Source: a bacterium
GTDB taxonomy: Bacteria; Patescibacteriota; Minisyncoccia; UBA6257; WO2-44-18
DNA: 42,715 bases
Assembly (NCBI GenBank): GCA_030689595.1
Contig: JAUYHP010000033.1
Location: forward strand, 1-42,715
Reading direction: 5' to 3'
Within the stretch, counting starts at the first letter, position 1; each line of letters begins with the position of its first letter. Positions 16,232 to 24,578 of this stretch are shown here, piece by piece. The notes beneath the pieces are model-generated. The model did no database searches. It saw only the letters and a list, made by a program, of their open reading frames with translations, and had not been told where the DNA came from. The position numbers and the translations under genes were made by a program.

Positions 16232-17650
16232 ATGGCTAATAAACCGCGAGTTTTGGTTGATATCAAGACTGCACGGCTAAGAATCTTTAAGGGACTGCCG
16301 CCGCGAATCAACCTTTTCTCTAAAAAGACCATCTATTTACCCCTATCAACTGGTCTTAAGCTCTCATTTGTATTGTTGGCGGCTTTTTCGTTGATATTTG
16401 GATCGGCTATGGCACCGCTGAATCACAGCCAATCACTAGCCGCGCAGACTGATGCCGAACGTCAAGAGTTGGAAGAGCAACTAGCAGATTTAGAATCACA
16501 GATCTCACAATATGAGTCAACGGTGGCTAGCTATAAACAACAAGGGTCAACTTTGCAGAAAGAGCTTAACCGCTTAAATGCGCAGATGAGCAAAATTAAC
16601 CTTCAAATTAAGGCCGTAAACTTATCACTGACAAGGCTAGACGATGAGATTGTTGATAATCGTGGCAAGATTACTAGCATCGAAGATGACATAGAGCTTA
16701 GCAAAAGCGCCCTGACAAGGGCTATGCAAAGTGTGTATGAAAACGAAAACGTTAGCTTGTTGGCCATTTTAATAAAGAATGCCAGTTTATCTGATTTTTT
16801 TGGAGATATTAATAATTGGATGGAGGTTCAGGGCAGCTTAAATATTACGCTGGATAGAATCACTAAGCTACGCCAAGATTTGCTGCAGGAGCGAGAGGTA
16901 TTGGCTATAAAGCGTAATGACGTTGAGTCATTAAAGATTTATCAGGATGCTCAGCGCAAAGATTTAGCTTCGGCCAAAACAAATAAGGACGATCTACTAA
17001 AAACCACTAAGGGCCAAGAATCCAAATATCAAGCCATTCTGCAGGAGAAACTTAAGACAGCGGCGCAGGTTCGTAGCCAAATTTTTTCGTTGTTGGGCGG
17101 GGGGGAGATGACTTTTGAAGAGGCGTACAAATTTGCTCGCTTTGCTGAGCAGGTTACTGGCGTGAGGGCTGCTATGATATTGGCAGTTTTAGATAGAGAA
17201 TCAGCCTTAGGATATAACGTTGGCAAATGTAACTATAAGACGGCCATGCATCCTACCAGAGACATTCCTCCATTTTTGGCCCTAACCGAATCATTAGGCA
17301 TTAATCCAGATACAATTATGGTGTCATGTCCTAATCGGGATGGGGCTTATGGTGGCGCTATGGGCCCGGCTCAATTCATACCATCTACTTGGGTTTTGTA
17401 TTCTGATAGGATAGGCGATTTGACTGGTAGTAATCCTCCGTCACCTTGGCGCAATGGTGACGCCTTTATGGGGACGGGGCTATATCTTAAAGATGCTGGC
17501 GCTGCCGATGCTGCCTTGGATAAAGAAAGAATTGCTGCTGCACGTTATTACGCCGGTGGGCGTTGGCGTAATTTCGTTTGGAGTTATGGTGATTGGGTGG
17601 TTAGAAGAGCTCAACAGTTTCAGGAAGATATAGACATATTAAATTCTTGA
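16232..17650 (+). CDS. Exported coiled-coil protein with C-terminal lytic transglycosylase-like domain
   Basis: 472 residues. After a basic N-terminal stretch of about 45 residues there is one hydrophobic segment (LSFVLLAAFSLIFGSAMA, a signal or anchor). A long EnvC-like coiled coil (about residues 75-285, DAERQELEEQLADLESQISQ onward) is followed by a lysozyme-fold domain with the catalytic Glu in ILAVLDRESALG and the downstream YGGAMGPAQFIPSTWVLY. This layout is typical of cell-wall hydrolases in which the coiled coil positions or restrains the catalytic domain. It probably remodels peptidoglycan outside the membrane. Confidence 0.88.
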   Translation: MANKPRVLVDIKTARLRIFKGLPPRINLFSKKTIYLPLSTGLKLSFVLLAAFSLIFGSAMAPLNHSQSLAAQTDAERQELEEQLADLESQISQYESTVASYKQQGSTLQKELNRLNAQMSKINLQIKAVNLSLTRLDDEIVDNRGKITSIEDDIELSKSALTRAMQSVYENENVSLLAILIKNASLSDFFGDINNWMEVQGSLNITLDRITKLRQDLLQEREVLAIKRNDVESLKIYQDAQRKDLASAKTNKDDLLKTTKGQESKYQAILQEKLKTAAQVRSQIFSLLGGGEMTFEEAYKFARFAEQVTGVRAAMILAVLDRESALGYNVGKCNYKTAMHPTRDIPPFLALTESLGINPDTIMVSCPNRDGAYGGAMGPAQFIPSTWVLYSDRIGDLTGSNPPSPWRNGDAFMGTGLYLKDAGAADAALDKERIAAARYYAGGRWRNFVWSYGDWVVRRAQQFQEDIDILNS

Positions 17651-17757
17651 TGATCTAAGCTTCGGAGTCCAGAATTCTATAAGTTTACGGTTGAGTCGTG
17701 TTGTGATAAATTAAAATACAGCCTTGGTCATTAGTCGTCGTCATGAAGGAGCTAGCT

Positions 17758-18042
17758 ATGTTTATTTGGCGTTGGTTTAAGGCAGTAGGACGATGGTTTG
17801 ATTATGTCATTTTGGGTCCGCGTCAGGCCAATAAAGTTGCTACCGATATGGGTCTTATAGATCGTTGTTGGTATAAACTATATCGTCGTAGCATTCACAA
17901 AGAAGCCTTGGTCATACACGAGGATTGTGGCACTAGGTTGCGCATAGCTATGCGCCGAAGTGATTACTCAGTTGTTAAATATTGCTACAAGTGTCGTGAA
18001 ATTATAGCCAGTGGTTTGACCATGGGGGCTATAAGACGATAA
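17758..18042 (+). CDS. Small basic protein with a possible Cys zinc knuckle
   Basis: 94 residues from the ATG at 17758, chosen because AAGGAG at 17745-17750 lies seven bases upstream; an ATG at 17743 would overlap that site and add five residues. The N terminus is amphipathic and Trp-rich (FIWRWFKAVGRWFDYVILG). The C-terminal half holds HEDCG and YCYKCRE, a possible zinc site. No family recognised. A TAAAAT -10 lies about 40 bases upstream and a terminator follows directly, so it is probably a single-gene transcript. Confidence 0.7.
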   Translation: MFIWRWFKAVGRWFDYVILGPRQANKVATDMGLIDRCWYKLYRRSIHKEALVIHEDCGTRLRIAMRRSDYSVVKYCYKCREIIASGLTMGAIRR

Positions 18043-18070
18043 TTCCCGCTAGATTATGCGGGAATTTTTT
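18041..18070 (+). terminator. Intrinsic terminator overlapping the end of prfA
   Basis: AATTCCCGC/GCGGGAATT stem with T6. The stop codon of the convergent prfA lies in its loop. Confidence 0.85.
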
Positions 18071-18782
18071 TAAAAGCTTTTATAACCGGATCAAGGTTAC
18101 CATTAAGCACTTCTTCAATGTTGTGCCATTTTTTACCGATGCGGTGATCAGTAATGCGATCATTGGGGAAGTTATAAGTTCTAATTTTCTCTGATCGATC
18201 ACCAGATCCAACTTGTTCCTTGCGTTCGCCTGATACTTTTTTAAATTCGGCTTCCTGTTGTTGCTCATATAGCTTGGCTCTTAAAATAGACATAGCGGCT
18301 TCGCGATTGGCGTGTTGTGATCTTTCGGATCGAGATGAAATAACGATGCCACTTGGTTTGTGAGTCACTCTGACGGCAGTCTCAACTTTATTTACGTTTT
18401 GGCCGCCGGGTCCGCCAGCTCGCGAAAACGACACCTCGATATCATTAGGGTTGATAACTAACTCTTTTGGCTCAATCTCTGGCAATATGGCGACAGTGGC
18501 GGTAGAGGTATGGACGCGGCCAGATTTTTCAGTTGCTGGCACGCGTTGGACTCGATGAACGCCAGATTCTTGCTTTAGGCTGTCGCAAACACCATCGCCA
18601 GACATCTTGGCTATAAATGTCTTGTAGCCGTTTAACGTGGTCTGGTTGTAATCAACAACGTCAAATTTCCAACCCACCTTGGCGGCATATCTTTGGTACA
18701 TTCGTGCTAGGTCTCCTGCAAAAATGGCGGCTTCGTCGCCGCCAGCTCCAGCGCGTATTTCTAAGATGATTTTATTGGTCAT
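18054..18782 (-). CDS. prfA: Peptide chain release factor 1 lacking domain 1
   Basis: 242 residues from the ATG at 18782 (an in-frame GTG at 18791 would add three). It begins at [20 protein letters not shown], the start of domain 2 in RF1. It has the stop-codon recognition tripeptide PAT (residues 82-84, [16 protein letters not shown]) and the catalytic GGQ (126-128, [18 protein letters not shown]). Ordinary RF1 is about 360 residues with an N-terminal helical domain of about 100 residues that is absent here. A TAG in the same frame, the stop of rpmE, lies two codons before the GTG, so the absence is not a missed start. The PAT motif marks it as an RF1 (UAA/UAG) type rather than RF2. Confidence 0.92.
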   Translation of the reverse strand: MTNKIILEIRAGAGGDEAAIFAGDLARMYQRYAAKVGWKFDVVDYNQTTLNGYKTFIAKMSGDGVCDSLKQESGVHRVQRVPATEKSGRVHTSTATVAILPEIEPKELVINPNDIEVSFSRAGGPGGQNVNKVETAVRVTHKPSGIVISSRSERSQHANREAAMSILRAKLYEQQQEAEFKKVSGERKEQVGSGDRSEKIRTYNFPNDRITDHRIGKKWHNIEEVLNGNLDPVIKAFKKIPA

Positions 18783-18794
18783 GCCGAGCACAAG

Positions 18795-19058
18795 CTACTT
18801 TTTAGTCTTCTTGGTTTTTTTAACTCGAGGCTTTTTAACCCCCCTTGGCATAGTTGCCGCTTTGGCTCGGCGAGCTTTAAATTTCTCGACTTTGCCAGCA
18901 GTATCAATCAATTTCTCTTTGCCGGTATAAAAAGGATGACAGTTGCTGCAGATTTCTGTCTCTATCTTCTCGGTAGTTGATCCGAGCGTGAATGTCTTGC
19001 CACAGCCGCATTTGACCTGGGCTTTATTAAAATATTTAGGATGTATATCTGACTTCAT
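18795..19058 (-). CDS. rpmE: 50S ribosomal protein L31
   Basis: 87 residues. The zinc-binding C+ form has Cys at 17, 19, 37 and 40 ([30 protein letters not shown]). A basic tail of about 30 residues ([16 protein letters not shown]) extends beyond the usual end. The start MKSDIHPKY is canonical. It precedes prfA, an arrangement seen in many bacteria, and lies in the same reading frame as prfA. Confidence 0.95.
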   Translation of the reverse strand: MKSDIHPKYFNKAQVKCGCGKTFTLGSTTEKIETEICSNCHPFYTGKEKLIDTAGKVEKFKARRAKAATMPRGVKKPRVKKTKKTKK

Positions 19059-19117
19059 AATAATCTAGAGTTTATAACAATTTAATTAACTTGGCAAGAT
19101 AGATGATGATCGCGGGG

Positions 19118-19146
19118 TTGACCATCGCATTCATCTCTAATAACAT
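19118..19146 (+). promoter_or_regulatory. Promoter of the lipoprotein gene
   Basis: TTGACC, 17 bases, TAACAT. It gives a leader of about 45 bases with AAGGAGGGAGGG before the ATG at 19196. Confidence 0.6.
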
Positions 19147-19195
19147 TATTACTATGCTCTTTGAGACAATAATTCCTTCATAAAGGAGGGAGGGA

Positions 19196-19756
19196 ATGAA
19201 TCGAATCAGAAATAGTTTATTGATAACATCATTATTCGCTTTCCTGTTGCTAATGCTGGGTTGCACTGCCGTTAATCATCAGATCACTAAGACTGGTATG
19301 TTTAATGATGACTTGGATGCGATGATGGTTGCTTGGGGTCAGATCAAGCGCAATGAGACAACCATTCATGAATTACAAGAACTTGGTTTTGACTTGGATG
19401 CTTCTAATGTCCAATATTGGGGCGGTCAAGAAGCCGTACGTCAGATATTAAGCGATGAGGCTTTTCGAAATCCTGAGAGGCTCGATGCTTTTTTGGAAAT
19501 GTTTAGCCACTATGAGATGTATGATATACCCTACATCGACATGACTAGCAAGAAAGATAGATTTTATATAAACAAGAAGAATTCGGAGCGTAAGGGGGAT
19601 GAGGTTAAGCTCTCTGTCGTGCTCAAAGACGGCGTAGTATCCTACGCCGGCCATCGTAAGGTGCGCGTTGATGAATACGGTTCTGACTCGGCCTTCGCTC
19701 AGGGCTTCTTGGAAGTCATTGGCGATTTCGCTGGGCTCAAGGATTTGGCCAAGTAA
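19196..19756 (+). CDS. Predicted lipoprotein, function unknown
   Basis: 186 residues. The signal peptide NRIRNSLLITSLFAFLLLML ends in a lipobox LMLGC with Cys at residue 23, so it should be a membrane lipoprotein. The mature part is soluble and mixed alpha/beta (MVAWGQIKRNETTIHELQEL, VVLKDGVVSYAGHRKVRVDE) and resembles no domain I can name with confidence. A strong AAGGAGG site, its own TTGACC-N17-TAACAT promoter and a following terminator make it a single-gene unit. Confidence 0.75.
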   Translation: MNRIRNSLLITSLFAFLLLMLGCTAVNHQITKTGMFNDDLDAMMVAWGQIKRNETTIHELQELGFDLDASNVQYWGGQEAVRQILSDEAFRNPERLDAFLEMFSHYEMYDIPYIDMTSKKDRFYINKKNSERKGDEVKLSVVLKDGVVSYAGHRKVRVDEYGSDSAFAQGFLEVIGDFAGLKDLAK

Positions 19757-19765
19757 ATTAATAAT

Positions 19766-19793
19766 GACCTCATTGAAAATGGGGTCTTTTTAA
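19766..19793 (+). terminator. Terminator of the lipoprotein gene
   Basis: GACC(T)CAT/ATG(G)GGTC stem followed by five T. Confidence 0.75.
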
Positions 19794-19798
19794 TAAAA

Positions 19799-19888
19799 TC
19801 AAAGCCCCGCCGAGGCGGGGCTTTGACCACAATTTGTCAGGGCATTCCTTAGTCGATATCATCGCTTGGGAATACTCACATTCACTCT
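19799..19888 (-). ncRNA. Candidate minus-strand small RNA with own promoter and terminator
   Basis: The minus strand carries TTGACT (19918-19923), exactly 17 bases, TATACT (19895-19900), then about 90 bases without a plausible reading frame, ending in a perfect 13-base-pair hairpin (19799-19826) followed by TTTTATT. Inside are ATTCC...GGAAT enclosing CGAT-GAT-ATCG, and TGAC...GTCA. I recognise no RNA family. A regulatory small RNA is the simplest reading; the target is unknown. Confidence 0.5.
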
Positions 19889-19894
19889 AATAAG

Positions 19895-19923
19895 AGTATA
19901 CACGCTAATGGCCGCAAAGTCAA
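19895..19923 (-). promoter_or_regulatory. Promoter of the candidate small RNA
   Basis: TTGACT-N17-TATACT on the minus strand, among the best sigma-70-type matches in the window, with no gene behind it. Confidence 0.6.
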
Positions 19924-20001
19924 CCCTAGCCGCTATTAAGGTTAGTTATTGCTTAATTGGGGTTAGTGTTTTAAATTTAGGATATATGGCTTGTAGGCCC
20001 C

Positions 20002-20152
20002 CCAGAGGGCTACGCAAGTGCGACGTGGCTTAATACCAGAAATTTGGATTTTCTGAGGGGTCACATGGACGCGCACTCACTTAACACAATTTGTATTGGA
20101 GGTCACCACATGTGACCCCCCAGACAATTCAATCAAATGTGTAGCCCTCTGG
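20002..20152. other. Nested inverted repeats upstream of murB (structured RNA or small repeat element)
   Basis: The outer arms CCAGAGGGCTAC (20002-20013) and GTAGCCCTCTGG (20141-20152) are perfect complements. The inner arms GGGGTCACATG (20057-20067) and CATGTGACCCC (20109-20119) are also perfect. Between them lie a hairpin CAGAAA/TTTCTG (20038-20056) and a competing hairpin GGTCAC/GTGACC (20101-20117) that uses the same bases as the inner arm. The murB ATG is 44 bases further. There is no reading frame of note. The rest of 19827-20195 holds only the small RNA promoter and an AT-rich stretch with a possible -10 (GATATAT). Confidence 0.5.
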
Positions 20153-20195
20153 ATGGCGTATGGCATAGCTAAGAGCGAGCGATGAATTACTAAGC

Positions 20196-21125
20196 ATGTT
20201 TGAAAGTCAGGTTTCGCTAGTAAAATACAGTAACTACAAGATTGGCGGGCTTGCCCGCCATTTTTGCGCAGCTAATAGCGTTGGTCAATTGACTCTAGCT
20301 GTTGAAAAGGCACGCAAGAATAAAAGCCCAATCTTTATTTTGGGTGGTGGCACCAATCTTTTGATAAATGACAATGGCTTTGATGGTCTAGTATTAAAGC
20401 CGGAGATCGGATTGCTTAAGGCCAATGGTGACTTAGTAACAGTTGGTGCAGGGGTGCCAATTGACGAATTGCTTGATTACTCAATTACCAGAGGACTATC
20501 TGGCTTGGAGTGGGCTGGTGGATTGCCGGGTACCTTGGGTGGAGCGGTACGCGGTAATGCTGGCGCTTTTGGTGGCGAGATCAAGGACGTTGTAAAAGAA
20601 GTAGTGAGTTTAGATATTTCCAAGCCTAAGCCCCAAGTCGTTCGTAGGGATAATAAGGCTTGTCGTTTTGGGTATCGTGATAGTGTTTTCAAGCAACGAG
20701 ATGGCGACGAAATAATTTTAGAAGCCACTTTAGCGCTTAGTAGGGGCGACAAAAAAGCTATCAGCACAGCTATCGAAGAAAAGATTGCCTATCGTCAAAA
20801 TAGGCAACCATTAGAATATCCCAATATCGGCAGTATTTTTAAAAATGTTGATTTGAAGAAGTTTGATAAGAAGCAGCAAAAGGAGTTGGTTGGAGTATTG
20901 AAAGTCGATCCTTTTCCAGTAGTACCTACGGCATATCTGATCCACGTGGCTGGCCTCAAGGGGGTGAGTTGGGGTGGAGCTATGATATCGCCCAAGCACC
21001 CAAATTTTATAGTTAATGTGTTAGATGCTAAGGCAGAAGATGTTAAAAAGTTGATAGAACTGGTAAAATTAGAAGTAAATAGAAAATTTAAAGTCGATTT
21101 AGAAGAAGAAGTAATAACGGTTTAG
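20196..21125 (+). CDS. murB: UDP-N-acetylenolpyruvoylglucosamine reductase
   Basis: 309 residues. FAD-binding motifs ILGGGTNLLINDNGFDG and GLEWAGGLPGTLGGAVRGNAGAFGGEI; the catalytic-site segments FGYRDSVFK and YPNIGSIFKN (catalytic Ser); and a final Glu-rich end EEEVITV. It reduces UDP-GlcNAc-enolpyruvate to UDP-MurNAc in the cytoplasm, committing to peptidoglycan. The long structured upstream region suggests regulation at the RNA level. The hibernation factor gene follows six bases after. Confidence 0.95.
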   Translation: MFESQVSLVKYSNYKIGGLARHFCAANSVGQLTLAVEKARKNKSPIFILGGGTNLLINDNGFDGLVLKPEIGLLKANGDLVTVGAGVPIDELLDYSITRGLSGLEWAGGLPGTLGGAVRGNAGAFGGEIKDVVKEVVSLDISKPKPQVVRRDNKACRFGYRDSVFKQRDGDEIILEATLALSRGDKKAISTAIEEKIAYRQNRQPLEYPNIGSIFKNVDLKKFDKKQQKELVGVLKVDPFPVVPTAYLIHVAGLKGVSWGGAMISPKHPNFIVNVLDAKAEDVKKLIELVKLEVNRKFKVDLEEEVITV

Positions 21126-21131
21126 CTAAAT

Positions 21132-21449
21132 ATGAAAATAGTAATAAAATATACAAACGTAGAATCTACTACGGCGATTGACGTCTATATTAATGAAAAA
21201 TTTGGGCTGTTGGCTAAGGTTTTAAGTCGTTGGGAATTAGAAAGTGAGACCCAGCTCTTCGTTGAAGTCGGGCGCACTACCAAGCATCATCACAAGGGCC
21301 CGGTTTATAAGGCTGAAGTTAATATGCAGTTGCCAGGTAAGTTGTTTAGGGCGGAGCGTGAAAACTGGGACATGCGAATTGCCATCGATGAAGTGAAAAA
21401 TATCTTAAAAGAGCAGATAGCTGAACATAACGACCGGCAGGATAAATAA
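21132..21449 (+). CDS. hpf: Short ribosome hibernation promoting factor (HPF/RaiA/YfiA)
   Basis: 105 residues of the sigma-54 modulation/S30EA fold: IVIKYTNVESTTAIDVYINEKF, the conserved VEVGRTTKHHHKGPVYKAEVNMQLPGKLFRAE, and the helix MRIAIDEVKNILKEQIAEH. The family binds the 30S decoding centre and blocks or stores ribosomes. It lacks the C-terminal dimerisation domain of long HPF. It is co-transcribed with murB and ended by a strong terminator. Confidence 0.9.
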   Translation: MKIVIKYTNVESTTAIDVYINEKFGLLAKVLSRWELESETQLFVEVGRTTKHHHKGPVYKAEVNMQLPGKLFRAERENWDMRIAIDEVKNILKEQIAEHNDRQDK

Positions 21450-21474
21450 AGGCCTCTGCTGTGCAGAGGCCTTT
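21448..21474 (+). terminator. Terminator after murB-hpf
   Basis: Perfect AAAGGCCTCTGC/GCAGAGGCCTTT hairpin with a three-base loop; the T tail is short. Usable in both directions. Confidence 0.7.
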
Positions 21475-21524
21475 GTGTTATTGCGAAAATAATGCCAGAA
21501 TAGCCTAAAAGTAAGCACAAAGAT

Positions 21525-23915
21525 ATGTTAGGATGGTTTTCAAAATTATTTAAATCAGATAAGGAGCTGCGCCAGAAGGTTGATGAGATTAATGCCTTGG
21601 AAGATGAGGTGAAAAAGCTGGCTGATGACCAGCTTAAGCTAGAAAGCGATAAGCTGCGCAAATTAGTTGCCGAGGGCAAAACCCTGGACGAGGTTCTGCC
21701 CTACGCCTTTGCTTTAGTGCGTGAAACAGCCCGGAGGACCTTGGGTCAGCGTCATTTTGACGTCCAGTTAATGGGCGGCATTGTTTTGCATCAGGGCGTG
21801 ATTGCCGAGATGAGGACTGGCGAAGGTAAAACCCTTGCGTCCACCGCCCCGGTTTATTTAAACGCCCTTAGTGGCCAGGGTGCCCATGTGGTTACAGTTA
21901 ATGAATATCTAGCCAAGCGCGATACTGTCTGGATGGGTCAAATCTATCATGCCTTAGGTTTGAGCGTGGCCTGTCTAGTTCACGAGGGTGCTTTATTATA
22001 TGATCCGGATTTTACTGGGGAAAAAATCAAATCACAGAATTCAGATGACAAAACTGGGCATAGACATAATGAGTCTGCCTTGTTGGATAAAGAAAGAGAC
22101 ACGACTGGTAGCTTTGTTGTGCAGGAAGAGTATTTGCGCCCGGTTAGCCGCCGAGAAGCTTATGGAGCTGATATAACTTATGGTACTAATCACGAATTTG
22201 GATTCGATTATTTGCGCGACAATCTGGCCCAAAGCAAGGATCAACAAGTGCAGCGGAATTACAATTATGCTGTTATCGACGAAGTGGACAGTATCTTAAT
22301 TGATGAAGCTCGCACGCCTTTGATAATTTCGGCTCCGGATAAAGAATCTAGTCAATATTATAAAACCTTTGCACGAGTTGTGCGTAATTTGGACAAAGAG
22401 ACTGATTATACTGTTGATGAGAAGTTGCGCACCGTTGAAATAAGCCAAGATGGCATCGATAAGGTTGAGAAGGCTTTGAATATTAAAAATCTTTATAGTG
22501 CTGAAAATCTGCGCCTAACTCATTATTTAGTCGAATCACTTAAGGCGCAGGCGCTTTTCCAAAAGGACAAGGATTATGTGGTGAAGGAGCAAGAAATTGT
22601 TATAGTTGATCAATTTACTGGCCGCCTTATGCAAGGGCGTCGTTATTCTGGCGGCTTGCATCAAGCCATTGAGGCCAAAGAAAGCGTTCACGTACAGAAT
22701 GAATCTCGTACTTATGCCTCTATTTCGATTCAAAACTACTTCCGAATGTACGAGAAAATAGCTGGCATGACTGGCACTGCCGAAACATCAGCTGAGGAGT
22801 TTGATAAAGTTTATGGCCTTAAGGTAGTGACAGTGCCGACTAACCAGCCAATAGTTCGACAAGATTTGCCAGACTTAATTTATAAAAGTCATGAGGGCAA
22901 ATATGAGGCCATCATCCGAGACATAAAAGAGCGCGTCCAAAAAGGTCAGCCGATTTTGATTGGCACAGTGTCTATTGAAAAAAATGAAGAGCTGGCCAAC
23001 CGTTTGAGAAAAGCTGGTATTCGTTTTGAAATACTGAACGCCAAGAACCATGAACGCGAAGGATCAATTATTGCTCAAGCCGGTAAGGCGGGTGCGGTAA
23101 TGGTGGCTACCAATATGGCCGGTCGCGGTGTTGATATCGTTTTGGGTGGAAACCCGCCTGATATATTAGCGGCACAAAAAGTTAAGGAAGCTGGCGGCTT
23201 GCATGTTATCGGTACCGAGCGTCATGACTCCCGTCGTATAGATAATCAGCTGCGTGGCCGTTCCGGTCGTCAGGGCGATCCAGGCTCGTCGCAATTTTTC
23301 TTATCTTTAGAAGACGATTTGCTCCGTATTTTTGGCGGTGGGCGCATTCAGGGTTTTATGCAGACCATGAAAATGCCGGAAGATATGCCTATTCAAGCCG
23401 GTATGCTTAATCGAGCCATTGCCCAAGCCCAAAGCAAGGTTGAGGGCTTTAATTTTGATGCTCGCAAACACTTATTAGAATATGATGATGTATTGAATAA
23501 GCAGAGGAGCGCCATCTATAAAAAACGTCGAGAGCTTTTAGAGCAAAATAGTCATCCGCAGATGTTGGGGGCTTTAGATATGTTTTGGATGACTCATTTA
23601 GAAAACATGGAAGCCTTAGGTGAGTCAGTGCGCTTGCGCGCCTATGGCCAACATGATCCGTTGGTGGAATATCGCAAAGACGGGCGGGAGTTATTCCAAC
23701 AATTGTTAGAGGATTTTGATAAGTGGACAAAGGACAATAAGGATAAATTGGAGGGCTTAAAGATTGCTCAAGCCGAAGATTTATCAGCTGATCATCCCGG
23801 TGGTGTTTATAAAAATAATTCTAATAACATTAACTTGGGTGGCAAGAAAATTGGTCGCAACGATCCCTGCCCATGCGGGTCGGGTAAGAAATATAAAAAG
23901 TGTCATGGGGCATAG
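21525..23915 (+). CDS. secA: Preprotein translocase ATPase SecA, without the helical wing domain
   Basis: 796 residues. Walker A MRTGEGKT (96-103), [15 protein letters not shown], Walker [21 protein letters not shown] (250-269), the substrate-binding crosslinking domain, motif [25 protein letters not shown], and a C-terminal zinc SEC-C motif [16 protein letters not shown] (779-794). After [23 protein letters not shown] (653-675) the protein passes within about five residues into [15 protein letters not shown], which is the second part of the helical scaffold. In ordinary SecA about 130 residues containing the helical wing domain lie here. A hydrophilic insert of about 45 residues sits at 157-205. 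It drives secretion through SecYEG. Confidence 0.95.
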   Translation: MLGWFSKLFKSDKELRQKVDEINALEDEVKKLADDQLKLESDKLRKLVAEGKTLDEVLPYAFALVRETARRTLGQRHFDVQLMGGIVLHQGVIAEMRTGEGKTLASTAPVYLNALSGQGAHVVTVNEYLAKRDTVWMGQIYHALGLSVACLVHEGALLYDPDFTGEKIKSQNSDDKTGHRHNESALLDKERDTTGSFVVQEEYLRPVSRREAYGADITYGTNHEFGFDYLRDNLAQSKDQQVQRNYNYAVIDEVDSILIDEARTPLIISAPDKESSQYYKTFARVVRNLDKETDYTVDEKLRTVEISQDGIDKVEKALNIKNLYSAENLRLTHYLVESLKAQALFQKDKDYVVKEQEIVIVDQFTGRLMQGRRYSGGLHQAIEAKESVHVQNESRTYASISIQNYFRMYEKIAGMTGTAETSAEEFDKVYGLKVVTVPTNQPIVRQDLPDLIYKSHEGKYEAIIRDIKERVQKGQPILIGTVSIEKNEELANRLRKAGIRFEILNAKNHEREGSIIAQAGKAGAVMVATNMAGRGVDIVLGGNPPDILAAQKVKEAGGLHVIGTERHDSRRIDNQLRGRSGRQGDPGSSQFFLSLEDDLLRIFGGGRIQGFMQTMKMPEDMPIQAGMLNRAIAQAQSKVEGFNFDARKHLLEYDDVLNKQRSAIYKKRRELLEQNSHPQMLGALDMFWMTHLENMEALGESVRLRAYGQHDPLVEYRKDGRELFQQLLEDFDKWTKDNKDKLEGLKIAQAEDLSADHPGGVYKNNSNNINLGGKKIGRNDPCPCGSGKKYKKCHGA

Positions 23916-23926
23916 AATAAGGTATT

Positions 23927-24232
23927 ATGAAAAATATGGAAAAAGAACCAAAAATTGAGAAAAGCTTGGAAGAACAACTGCGTGAGGGGGGTCATAAAAT
24001 TGAAAAAGCGCAACTATTAGAAGACGAATCAATGCAGTGCGATGGGTGTATCGAGAATGACAGTTTCCAATTTTACCAAGAAGGCTGGTTTATTGAGGGG
24101 CAATTTTATTGCCCAAACCATAAAGAGGGAGCAATAAAATTATTGGAAGAAATTGATAAGGACGTTGAAAGAAGAAAATCGGAGCAAGAGCAGATTATTA
24201 AAGAAAGAATGAGACGATCTGGCTTGGAATGA
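23927..24232 (+). CDS. Small protein with a Cys/His zinc-binding pattern
   Basis: 101 residues, charged and helical at both ends, with a central CDGC...YCPNH pattern (residues 38-41 and about 63-67) that would suit a single zinc ion. The flank FQFYQEGWFIEGQFY is aromatic. No family recognised. It begins 11 bases after secA. TAGAAT at 23914-23919 lies eight bases before the ATG, so it may also have its own leaderless transcript. Confidence 0.65.
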   Translation: MKNMEKEPKIEKSLEEQLREGGHKIEKAQLLEDESMQCDGCIENDSFQFYQEGWFIEGQFYCPNHKEGAIKLLEEIDKDVERRKSEQEQIIKERMRRSGLE

Positions 24233-24285
24233 AGCCTCTGCGGGATATTTAAGAAGCGGCGGAGGTGCCCATGGGCAATGAGGAT

Positions 24286-24313
24286 AAAAAAGCCGCTGGG
24301 CGAACCATGCGGC
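24286..24313 (-). terminator. Terminator of the 38-residue membrane protein gene
   Basis: On the minus strand GCCGC/GCGGC hairpin followed by six T. Confidence 0.6.
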
Positions 24314-24342
24314 GGGATAGTTGAGGAATGAGGTCGTGCTGA

Positions 24343-24459
24343 TTACCGCCTCGGCTTAAAGAGAAATCCAAAAATTATCCCCAAAGCTATTCCCCAAAAT
24401 AAACTGTTTAAAAGTAGCGTGCCTGCGCAAAATCCGATGAGGAACCAGAAAACACTCAT
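24343..24459 (-). CDS. 38-residue membrane protein
   Basis: The minus-strand ATG at 24459 opens a 38-codon frame: MSVFWFLIGFCAGTLL at the start, then a hydrophobic stretch through SLFWGIALGIIFGFLF, ending in a basic KPRR, as in single-span or hairpin membrane peptides with the basic end in the cytoplasm. GGAGA lies nine bases upstream, a TAGACT-N17-TATAAT promoter lies at 24496-24524, and a hairpin plus T6 follows at 24286. Having all signals present makes a real gene likely despite its size. No homologue recognised. Confidence 0.6.
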   Translation of the reverse strand: MSVFWFLIGFCAGTLLLNSLFWGIALGIIFGFLFKPRR

Positions 24460-24495
24460 GGCGCATCTCCATAGTGGTTGTTAAAGTTCTACTAT

Positions 24496-24524
24496 ATTAT
24501 AGTATATAAATCTTCAGTAGTCTA
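24496..24524 (-). promoter_or_regulatory. Promoter of the 38-residue membrane protein gene
   Basis: TAGACT, 17 bases, perfect TATAAT on the minus strand; leader about 30 bases with GGAGA. Confidence 0.55.
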
Positions 24525-24525
24525 A

Positions 24526-24551
24526 TAAAAAGCTCCGCTGAGGCGGAGCTT
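24526..24551 (-). terminator. Terminator of the 70-residue protein gene
   Basis: AGCTCCGC/GCGGAGCT hairpin followed on the minus strand by five T. Confidence 0.7.
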
Positions 24552-24578
24552 GAGGGTCTGGGGTTATTATGCTGCTGG

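Noticed and set aside
24270..24323. A 17-codon plus-strand frame (MGNEDKKAAGRTMRRDS) with GGAGG six bases upstream
   Set aside because: It is very short and coincides with the terminator hairpin of the minus-strand 38-residue gene, so its composition is explained by the hairpin; no promoter seen.
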